From NCBI GenBank assembly GCA_025361665.1, contig JANYKF010000464.1:1-5577 (forward strand): DNA of 5,577 nt, written 5' to 3'. The position numbers were made by a program, and so were the translations under genes. Within the stretch, counting starts at the first letter, position 1. The number at the start of each line of letters is the position of its first letter. Of the stretch, positions 1-5,577 are shown one piece after another. The DNA is from Clostridiaceae bacterium (GTDB lineage Bacteria; Bacillota; Clostridia; DSM-8532). A model generated the notes under the pieces. That model did not search any database, was not told where the DNA came from, and was given only the letters and a program-made list of their open reading frames with translations.

Positions 1-623
1 ATTCTGCCATGGAATCCATCCTGCCGGAACTGCAGGCAATTCATGAAACATTTGACGGCATCGATTCTGTCATGATGGAGATTCAAACAAAGAACAGCGC
101 ATATACAAAGGCATCTACTGACAAACTGGTATACCTCCTCAACCAGGATCGGAGCGTGAAGGAAAAACTTGCGCACATCCTCATGCGATGGCGTCATGTT
201 CCTGAACCGATGCGGGCAGAACTGGAAAGGAATACAAGGCTTTTTCGGCAACAAGTGCTCGACGAGCAATCCCTTTTTGCCAGGACCAGTCGGAAGATGC
301 GTTCCACAGAGCTTCCGGAAACCATGAAAGATGACAAACCGGACAAGGACGTGCTGGAGGGATTCCTTCGCAGCACGCGCAACCGATATGCCCATGCAAA
401 AGTCATGCGGTTCATGGAAGAACAGTTTGGCACTTCACCGATCCTTCCCATAGAGACTGTTCGGGTAGAGACTGAGGATGATTTTATTCTGATTCTGCTG
501 GCTGCCTTGAAAGAAGGAGAACCGGGCTGTTTCTATACGGTGGAATATCTGACGGGCCGCATTGAAAAGTCCATATGGGGGTTTCCGCGCATGCGCTTCA
601 TCCGGAAGGAGTTGGCTCCATGA
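1..623 (+). CDS. jetA: JetA, Wadjet kleisin-like subunit (5'-truncated by window edge)
   Basis: This is the C-terminal part of a longer protein. The reading frame is open to the left edge (codons begin at base 3), and 206 residues are visible before the TGA at 621-623. An ATG at 9 is in frame but has no visible upstream context and is probably internal, because JetA proteins are usually about 450-500 aa. The visible part is charged and helical, with a helix rich in Arg/Glu/Gln around 190-290. Its last ~65 residues (from about base 430) look like a compact alpha/beta winged-helix-type domain ending in a basic segment (FPRMRFIRKEL). By family knowledge JetA is the kleisin/MukF-like bridge that binds the JetC heads and JetB; its C-terminal winged helix would contact a JetC head. 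The stop overlaps the jetB start by 4 bases. The sequence resembles the DUF5716-type JetA of Bacillota more than DUF3375, but I cannot confirm this. The identification rests largely on gene context. Confidence 0.8.
   Translation, partial: SAMESILPELQAIHETFDGIDSVMMEIQTKNSAYTKASTDKLVYLLNQDRSVKEKLAHILMRWRHVPEPMRAELERNTRLFRQQVLDEQSLFARTSRKMRSTELPETMKDDKPDKDVLEGFLRSTRNRYAHAKVMRFMEEQFGTSPILPIETVRVETEDDFILILLAALKEGEPGCFYTVEYLTGRIEKSIWGFPRMRFIRKELAP
606..611 (+). promoter_or_regulatory. Ribosome binding site of jetB
   Basis: AAGGAG lies 8 bases before the ATG at 620. It sits inside the last codons of jetA and decides the jetB start over the in-frame ATG at 575, which would add 15 residues and overlap jetA by 49 bases. 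Confidence 0.8.
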
Positions 624-1309
624 TCAATGAGCAATGGCTTGAGACCTGGGACAAGATGGGTCAGGCCGACCGCGGCCAGATGGGCCGCTGCATCAGCGGA
701 CTGCTGGCTCATACCTATCTGTTGTCCGAACAATACGACGACGCCGATGGCGTATTGAAAGGGAACAGTGACTACCGGCTAGTGGATCGGCATTTCGACT
801 GGGTGCGGGATCATTTGTCGGTTTCCGGCTGGGATCTGGCGAAGGACCGCACCCTTGGCGTCCTATATGTGGAAAACCTGTTCAACCGAAACCGGCTGCA
901 GCTGGGAGGCATGACCACGCTCATCCTGCTTGCACTGCGACTGCTTTATGATGAGGAACGAGAGAAACTGGTGCTGCGCAATGTAGTGGCCATTACCACA
1001 TGGGATGTTGCAAACCGGCTTATGGTGTTCAACACCCTGAAGCGTAAACCGTCCGACAAGGATCTGTCGGAGGCGCTTCGTATCCTGGCCAGACACAACA
1101 TCATCCAGAAGATACAGGGGAATTGGCAGGAGGCGGAATGCCGGTTCCTTATCCATCCCAGCATCCTGCTGGTACTGCCGGGCGATGCGATCACCCGTAT
1201 CTGGCAGGGGCTTCAGGCAGGGGAAGAAGATTCGGATCAGATGGCCCTGACAGAAATGGAAACCGAAACGGCCGAGGAAATCGATGATGCGGTGGAGGAT
1301 GAAGCATGA
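620..1309 (+). CDS. jetB: JetB, Wadjet KITE/MukE-like subunit
   Basis: This is a complete gene of 229 aa. I chose the ATG at 620 because it forms an ATGA overlap with the jetA stop and has AAGGAG 8 bases upstream; the in-frame ATG at 575 is less likely. Residues ~50-195 read as tandem winged-helix material. A hydrophobic helix with GGMTTLILLALRLLY lies at 96-110, of the kind seen in MukE/JetB-type proteins. A recognition-like helix ALRILARHNIIQKI follows at 152-165, and then a beta wing at about 166-185. From residue 201 to the end the protein is strongly acidic: 14 Asp/Glu in 29 residues and no Lys or Arg. By family knowledge JetB is the KITE protein that binds the JetA kleisin and helps load or regulate the JetC ATPase on DNA. 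Its size fits the DUF6063 or DUF4194 families; I lean to DUF6063 because of the JetA style, from memory. Its place between jetA and jetC supports the call. Confidence 0.85.
   Translation: MINEQWLETWDKMGQADRGQMGRCISGLLAHTYLLSEQYDDADGVLKGNSDYRLVDRHFDWVRDHLSVSGWDLAKDRTLGVLYVENLFNRNRLQLGGMTTLILLALRLLYDEEREKLVLRNVVAITTWDVANRLMVFNTLKRKPSDKDLSEALRILARHNIIQKIQGNWQEAECRFLIHPSILLVLPGDAITRIWQGLQAGEEDSDQMALTEMETETAEEIDDAVEDEA
1294..1298 (+). promoter_or_regulatory. Ribosome binding site of jetC
   Basis: GGAGG lies 7 bases before the ATG at 1306, within the acidic 3' end of jetB. It supports the ATGA-overlap start of jetC over any later Met, including Met7. Confidence 0.8.
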
Positions 1310-4300
1310 AGCTGCTGACACGCATGCTCCTGGTCAACTGGCATTATTATCAGAGGGAATGGGTGGATTTCGGGAAAATCAACTTTCTGACCGGCAAGAC
1401 CGGATCAGGGAAGTCGACATTGGTAGATGCACTGCAGATTGTGTTGCTGGGGGATACGAACGGTGGTTCCTTCTTCAACAAGGCGGCCAATGACCGATCG
1501 CGGCGAAACCTGAAGGGTTATCTGCGGGGCGAATATGGAGACGATGGCGGCTCCGGCTTCCTGTACCTGCGCAGCAAGCCATTTTCCACCTATCTGGCAT
1601 GCGAATTCGAGGATACGGAAAAACACACCTTCATTTCAGTGGGTGTGGTGTTTGACTGCAACTATACCGCTTCCGATGAGAGCCTTTTCTTCATCCTGCG
1701 CGACCGGATTCCCGAGGATGCGTTCGTGGAGAAAGGAGTGGCCCTGACCCGGGAAGATTTGCGCAAACGAATGAGAAAGTACAAGGACAAGAGCCGCTGT
1801 GATTTCTGTCCGACGGCCCGCGAGTATCAGGAAAAACTGCGTGCACATCTGGGCGGGCTGCATCCGCGGTTTTTCACCCTGCTGAAGAAGGCGGTTTCCT
1901 TCACGCCCATTGTGGACATTGAAGAGTTCATCACCCATCATATCTGTGACGTTCGCAAGCCGCCGGATTTGTCGGAAATGCAGGGAAATCTGCGCCAATA
2001 TCGAAAGCTCGAGCAGGAAACTGAGACGATGCAAGCCCGGATTGCAACTCTGGAAACCATCGGCCGCATTCATGCCAAGGTGCAGGATGAGCGGCAAAGC
2101 CTCCAGCTCTATCGGTTCCTGATTGACCGTTCCGAGCAGGAACGCACGGAACGCCTGCATCTTCAGGCCATACGGGAAGCAAAGGAGCTCGATGGCAGGG
2201 TGGAAACCATCCGATTGGTGCAACAGGTAGATATGAGCGAATTGAAGCGCTTGCGTGATGAACATGAGCGTCTCATTGAACTGCGCGGACAAAATGATCT
2301 GTACAAGCGCGAAAAAGAACTGAAGGATGCCATTGCACGGTTGGAGCGCGAAATCGGCACACTGGACAGGCAAGTCGGCGAGCTGGTGGGCCGATTGAAC
2401 CGGTATGGCCTTCAATGGGGACGGGCAGGCTCGGAAGCGATCGCCTTTCTCGGGAAAGTGAATGAAGCTCATTCGCTGCCGAGCAATTCGGACATGGAAA
2501 ATATGAACCGGGATACGCAGGCCCTGGAGACGGCAGCGACCACACTGCACAGGGAGGCCACCGCGCTGCTGGACATCAGGAAAGAAACAGCGGGAAGCTG
2601 GCGCACCGAGCAATATCAAGCCTGCCAGGAGGCCAGCGAACGCTTTAATCAGGGTAAGCTGCTGTTTTCTGAGAGATTGACCGGAATGTGCGCGCGAGCC
2701 GATCGGGAAGTCGAGGATTGTGAGGATCGCATAAGTGACCTTCGTCAAAATATCAAACCGTTGGACCGCTCCGTGGTCCGGTTCCGTGAAGAACTGCGCC
2801 GACACCTCTCGGAAAAGTTGGTACGTCCGGCTTCGGTGGAAGTGCTGGCAGATTTGCTTGAGATTCTCTCCACCCGGTGGGTGAATGTCATTGAGGGTTA
2901 TCTGTATAAACAAAAACAATATCTTCTGGTTGAGCCGGACGGATTTCTGGAGGCGTTGCGCCTGTATGAACGATATCGCATGGAATGGAACCTCTTCGAT
3001 GTGAGTCTGATTGATGGCGGAAAGGTATTGCGCGATGCGCCGGAAGCACTGACAGGCAGCCTCGCTGAAGAAATTGCAACGCAGGATCCTCATGCCCGTG
3101 CTTATGTGAATTTCATGCTTGGACGTGTTGTCAAATGTGAACGGGTGGAAGATCTCCGCAGGCATGAGCGCGCGGTAACGGATACCGGCATCCTGTATCA
3201 GGGGTATGTTGTCAGTTCCATCCAGCCAAAACTATGGGAAAGACACCTGATTGGCAAAAAGTCCATACAGCAGCAACTTCTGAAACTGGAAGCAGAATTG
3301 CCTGTATTGAAGCAAAATCAAGCCATCTTCGGCGGTTGGTCGGCAGCCATATCCGGAATTACAGCGGTCGAAGGACTTAACCGCAACGAGACGGAGATCA
3401 TTCTGGCGCAAGTTGCAGAAGCGGGACGCATACCCTCCCTTCGGGATAAACGAGATGAAACCGTACGGGAACTGGGTGGTCTCGACTTGGCCTGGGTACT
3501 TGATGTGAGCCGCCAAATAGCCGATTTATTTTCCATGATCTCAAAAATGGAAGGTGCCATCACAAATCGCGAAGGGGAACTCGGTGCATTGCGGCAGCGG
3601 CTCGATTCACTGCAACAGGAAAAGATTCCCGAAGCAGAACGGATACGTGCGTTCTCCCGGGAACAGGTGGAACGGCAATTTCCGGTTGATTGGCGAAACA
3701 CTTTGGGTGAAATGCGGTTTCAGGCTGAATTGTCAGCCAAGGGTATGCCTGAACGGGTTGCGGCAGATTTCAAGCCGCAGCTGGGAGGGCGGGAAAACAG
3801 CATCGAAAAGCTGAAAAACCTGTTGACCAATGCCCGTTCGGACTATAACAGGGAGTACCGGTACAGTCTTGACGTGACGAGTGCGGACAACGCGAAATTC
3901 AATGCCCATCTGACACAGCTGCAGCAGGAGGAATTGCCGCAATATGCGGAAAAGATAAGTGTCGCAAAGGAAATGGCCTATGAGCAATTCGCCAACCAGT
4001 TTCTTGCGGAGATGAAAGATAGCATTGAAAACGTCCGTACCCGCATCGATGCTCTGAACCGTGCCCTGAAGGCCTATCGCTGGGGTACCGAGCGATTTCT
4101 GTTCCAAGTGACGGAGAATCCTGAATACAGGCGGTTCTATGACATGATTGCGGATCCGTTGCTATTGGAAGGATATACCATGATGTCCGCATTGTTTCTG
4201 GAAAAGCATAAGTCTGCCATCGATGAGTTGTTTGCTAAAATAGCAGACATGGGTACAGCACCGGATGGAGATGCCCGGACCGAGATGGAGCGCAACATCC

Positions 4301-4839
4301 GCCTGTTCACGGACTACAAAACCTATTTGCGTTTCGATATGGTGTCGATCGACGAAAACGACAACCGGCAACGGCTGTCCCGCACCCTGCTGAAAAAATC
4401 CGGCGGTGAAACCCAAACCCCTTTTTATATCGCCATGCTCGCCTCTTTTGCGCAGCTGTACCATATCAATGACCGGAAGTACAACATGGCCCGCATCATC
4501 CTGTTTGACGAAGCATTCAGCAAGATGGACGGAGAACGCATACGGGAAAGCATCCAGATGCTTCGGGAAATCGGCTTCCAGTGCATCCTGTCCGCTCCGC
4601 CGGAAAAGATAGGCGATATCGCCCCGCTGGTGGATCGCACCATTGCAGTGATGCGGCAAGGCCATTGGTCATTCACGCAAACCTTCGATGCGAACCGGTT
4701 GCTGTCCGGTGAATGGCTTGATGCGGAGAGCGAGGGAGGAGACGACATGGAAACGGAGAGTGAGGGAGGAGATGATAAGAAAGACGATATGGATATGTCC
4801 ATGAACAAGGACCACGATTTGGAAAAGGTGCCTGAATGA
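1306..4839 (+). CDS. jetC: JetC, SMC/MukB-like ATPase of Wadjet
   Basis: This is a complete 1177-aa SMC-like ATPase, the loop-extruding motor of the complex. The N-terminal half-head (residues 1-~225) holds Walker A GKTGSGKST at 30-38 and the segment EEFITHHICD near 206-215. A first coiled-coil arm, rich in Glu, Arg, Leu and Gln, runs from about 225 to 500. A globular hinge follows at about 505-645 (VRPASVEVLADLLEI through GYVVSSIQPKLW), and then a return arm from about 645 to 1000. The C-terminal half-head has the signature KSGGE (1031-1035), Walker B ILFDE (1065-1069) with the catalytic glutamate E1069, and the D-loop SKMD (1072-1075). The usual switch histidine is not evident; LSAPPEK (1095-1101) occupies that place. 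A 39-residue acidic tail with a 10-residue tandem repeat ends the protein. The length is in the range of JetC. All ATPase motifs are intact, so the motor is probably functional. RecN, SbcC and MukB are excluded by the neighbours. The gene overlaps jetB and jetD by 4 bases each. Confidence 0.93.
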   Translation: MKLLTRMLLVNWHYYQREWVDFGKINFLTGKTGSGKSTLVDALQIVLLGDTNGGSFFNKAANDRSRRNLKGYLRGEYGDDGGSGFLYLRSKPFSTYLACEFEDTEKHTFISVGVVFDCNYTASDESLFFILRDRIPEDAFVEKGVALTREDLRKRMRKYKDKSRCDFCPTAREYQEKLRAHLGGLHPRFFTLLKKAVSFTPIVDIEEFITHHICDVRKPPDLSEMQGNLRQYRKLEQETETMQARIATLETIGRIHAKVQDERQSLQLYRFLIDRSEQERTERLHLQAIREAKELDGRVETIRLVQQVDMSELKRLRDEHERLIELRGQNDLYKREKELKDAIARLEREIGTLDRQVGELVGRLNRYGLQWGRAGSEAIAFLGKVNEAHSLPSNSDMENMNRDTQALETAATTLHREATALLDIRKETAGSWRTEQYQACQEASERFNQGKLLFSERLTGMCARADREVEDCEDRISDLRQNIKPLDRSVVRFREELRRHLSEKLVRPASVEVLADLLEILSTRWVNVIEGYLYKQKQYLLVEPDGFLEALRLYERYRMEWNLFDVSLIDGGKVLRDAPEALTGSLAEEIATQDPHARAYVNFMLGRVVKCERVEDLRRHERAVTDTGILYQGYVVSSIQPKLWERHLIGKKSIQQQLLKLEAELPVLKQNQAIFGGWSAAISGITAVEGLNRNETEIILAQVAEAGRIPSLRDKRDETVRELGGLDLAWVLDVSRQIADLFSMISKMEGAITNREGELGALRQRLDSLQQEKIPEAERIRAFSREQVERQFPVDWRNTLGEMRFQAELSAKGMPERVAADFKPQLGGRENSIEKLKNLLTNARSDYNREYRYSLDVTSADNAKFNAHLTQLQQEELPQYAEKISVAKEMAYEQFANQFLAEMKDSIENVRTRIDALNRALKAYRWGTERFLFQVTENPEYRRFYDMIADPLLLEGYTMMSALFLEKHKSAIDELFAKIADMGTAPDGDARTEMERNIRLFTDYKTYLRFDMVSIDENDNRQRLSRTLLKKSGGETQTPFYIAMLASFAQLYHINDRKYNMARIILFDEAFSKMDGERIRESIQMLREIGFQCILSAPPEKIGDIAPLVDRTIAVMRQGHWSFTQTFDANRLLSGEWLDAESEGGDDMETESEGGDDKKDDMDMSMNKDHDLEKVPE
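1393..1419 (+). other. JetC Walker A (P-loop)
   Basis: Residues 30-38 read GKTGSGKST, an exact GxxGxGKS/T-type SMC P-loop preceded by the strand INFLT. Lys36 and Ser37 would bind the ATP phosphates and Mg2+. The spacing from the N-terminus (about 30 residues) is normal for SMC-family heads. Confidence 0.95.
2821..3237 (+). other. JetC hinge-like globular region between coiled-coil arms
   Basis: Residues ~506-644 break the heptad-like Glu/Arg/Leu pattern. They show mixed alpha/beta character with aromatic residues, Gly and Pro (for example YLLVEPDGFLEAL, FMLGRVVKCE, DTGILYQGYVV). The region lies near the middle of the 1177-aa protein and is flanked by heptad-like stretches on both sides, as expected for an SMC hinge that mediates dimerisation. 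The boundaries are estimated by eye. Confidence 0.7.
4396..4530 (+). other. JetC C-terminal head: signature, Walker B, D-loop
   Basis: KSGGE (residues 1031-1035) is the ABC/SMC signature that contacts ATP in the partner head. RIILFDE (1063-1069) is Walker B, with Asp1068 and Glu1069. SKMD (1072-1075) is the D-loop. The signature to Walker B distance of about 30 residues is normal. All residues expected for ATP-driven head engagement are present. Confidence 0.92.
4724..4783 (+). repeat. 30-bp tandem direct repeat in the jetC 3' end
   Basis: Two adjacent 30-bp units (4724-4753 and 4754-4783) match at 24 of 30 positions; the first 22 bases match at 20. They encode the two acidic decapeptides DAESEGGDDM and ETESEGGDDK (residues 1139-1158, read one codon earlier). 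The three C/T differences in the conserved part all fall at third codon positions and are silent (AGC/AGT and GAC/GAT twice). The repeat is in frame and purine-rich. Confidence 0.9.
4825..4828 (+). promoter_or_regulatory. Weak ribosome binding site of jetD
   Basis: AAGG within a GGAAAAGGTG run lies 7 bases before the ATG at 4836. It is weaker than the sites of jetB and jetC, so jetD translation probably depends on ribosomes terminating at the overlapping jetC stop. Confidence 0.5.
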
Positions 4840-5577
4840 TTGAGATGGAAACGCGCATCCTTCGCATACTGCTGGAAAAATATGAGGCCAGCACCCATTA
4901 TCAGGGGGCTGAACCTTCCGGGCGGCGGGTTCTGATTCATCTCGGTCCGAAATCGCGGGATCTGAAGGAATACAGTCCGGAACACCCCGAAGAAAAGGAA
5001 GAGGTGCATTCGGCCGTTTTGTCATTGTCCGGGGAGCGGCTGGTTTCCTTTGCCTGGGAGCGGTTTGAAAAGGGAAATATTCTGGATTCCGTATGGCTGG
5101 AACTGGATCATGTGGATGCCGCTTATGCACGGGCAGGCCTTGTTCCCAAGCGGCAAATTGTCATGGGCATGGTTCAATTGATGGAATCATTTCAAGAAGG
5201 CTTTCCGGAGATGGAAGACCCCTCATCCCGAAAACCTGGAGAAAATGCATTCAGCATGGGCATAACGAATCGCAAATGGATTCTGGACGCATTACGGGGA
5301 GCCATCGGGAAAACCCGTTCCTGCGGACGAGTGGGGGCACCGTTTCCCGATCAACCGGAGAAACTGGCCGATTTGCTTGCCGCTTTCCGCCTGCTGTCCC
5401 TTGATTCATTTGCAGACGCTCGCATTCGCGTGTTCAGCATTCAGGGGTGGCGGGATTCCAAATATTTCGAACGAAACATCAAGGCGGATCTCCTGGCTGT
5501 CCTTCGTCAATCGTTTCCTCTGGCGGAAGAGGATGTCGGCGATGGACTGAGGGAGGATGACTGGCTCGAGCGGATTG
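4836..5577 (+). CDS. jetD: JetD, Wadjet nuclease subunit (3'-truncated by window edge)
   Basis: An open frame starts at the ATG at 4836, overlapping the jetC stop as ATGA, and runs without a stop to the window end: 247 codons plus one base. A second in-frame ATG at 4845 is possible, but the overlap repeats that of jetB and jetC, so I prefer 4836. The N-terminus RILRILLEKYEAS (residues 7-19) and the later segment FEKGNILDSVWLELDHVDAAYARAGLVP (about 77-104) resemble the start of JetD proteins: a small helix, then a winged-helix-like arm. By family knowledge JetD carries a C-terminal Toprim-like (DUF2220) domain related to topoisomerase VI/Spo11. It is recruited to the JetABC motor to cleave circular plasmid DNA. 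That catalytic domain is probably largely beyond base 5577, so nuclease residues cannot be checked here. The call rests mainly on position after jetC plus N-terminal resemblance. Confidence 0.82.
   Translation, partial: MIEMETRILRILLEKYEASTHYQGAEPSGRRVLIHLGPKSRDLKEYSPEHPEEKEEVHSAVLSLSGERLVSFAWERFEKGNILDSVWLELDHVDAAYARAGLVPKRQIVMGMVQLMESFQEGFPEMEDPSSRKPGENAFSMGITNRKWILDALRGAIGKTRSCGRVGAPFPDQPEKLADLLAAFRLLSLDSFADARIRVFSIQGWRDSKYFERNIKADLLAVLRQSFPLAEEDVGDGLREDDWLERI

Noticed and set aside
9..11. ATG at 9 as the true start of the first gene
   Set aside because: The frame is open upstream to the window edge, no ribosome binding site can be seen, and 204 aa is much shorter than JetA. The gene is most likely cut by the window.
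575..619. Upstream ATG at 575 as the jetB start
   Set aside because: It would add 15 residues overlapping jetA by 49 bases. The ATG at 620 has AAGGAG 8 bases upstream and the same ATGA overlap as the other junctions.
1636..3165. Long minus-strand open frame of 509 codons inside jetC
   Set aside because: It lies wholly antisense to a well-supported SMC coding region covering its arm and hinge. It has no family resemblance I recognise, no clear ribosome binding site, and a composition (many His, Phe, Gln and Leu) typical of the reverse complement of Glu/Arg/Gln-rich coiled coil. I regard it as a shadow frame.
4735..4774. Shine-Dalgarno-like GGAGGAG runs followed by ATG within the jetC tail repeat (possible internal starts)
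   Set aside because: The first would give only a 30-residue in-frame tail fragment. The second has almost no spacing to its ATG and opens a 10-codon frame. Both are explained by GAG/GGA codons of the acidic repeat.
5298..5315. GAIGKT in JetD (residues 155-160) as a Walker A motif
   Set aside because: It lacks the GxxxxGK spacing (only two residues lie between the Gly and the GK), and no Walker B is seen nearby. JetD is not expected to be an ATPase.

Overview
The window is a single continuous plus-strand operon that I recognise as a Wadjet (JetABCD) plasmid-defence locus. This is an SMC-type DNA-loop-extruding complex with an associated nuclease subunit. The order is jetA (3' part only, cut by the left edge), jetB (complete), jetC (complete, 1177 codons) and jetD (5' part only, cut by the right edge). 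The strongest direct evidence is jetC. It has an N-terminal Walker A motif, two long heptad-rich arms around a central globular hinge, and a C-terminal head with a KSGGE signature, Walker B (ILFDE) and D-loop. The small, winged-helix-like gene in front of it and the kleisin-like and JetD-like genes at the edges complete the four-gene order that defines Wadjet.

Layout: bases 1-623 hold the C-terminal ~206 residues of JetA. Bases 620-1309 hold JetB (229 aa), 1306-4839 hold JetC, and 4836-5577 hold the first 247 residues of JetD. All three junctions are the same 4-base ATGA stop/start overlap, so there is no intergenic DNA. The promoter and terminator must lie outside the window. Strong Shine-Dalgarno sites precede jetB and jetC, and a weaker one precedes jetD. 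The tight coupling fits a complex whose subunits must be made in fixed ratios.

How the parts should work together (family knowledge, not visible here): JetC dimers are the ATPase motor and arms. JetA is the kleisin that bridges the heads, JetB is the KITE/MukE-like partner that binds JetA, and JetD is the Toprim-containing nuclease subunit that cuts circular DNA once the motor has extruded it. The residues shown for JetA and JetB look closer to the Bacillota DUF5716/DUF6063 style than to the DUF3375/DUF4194 style of type I. I therefore lean towards a type II-like Wadjet, but this subtype call is from memory and tentative.

Organism: base composition is roughly balanced to slightly GC-rich, and the Shine-Dalgarno sites are strong (AAGGAG, GGAGG). 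The protein style suggests a moderate-GC member of Bacillota (for example the Paenibacillus/Alicyclobacillus range or a Negativicute). Nothing in the window fixes the genus.

The system itself is already described. The less ordinary details are the acidic C-terminal tails on both JetB and JetC, the JetC tail being built on a 30-bp tandem duplication, and the lack of a switch histidine in the JetC head.
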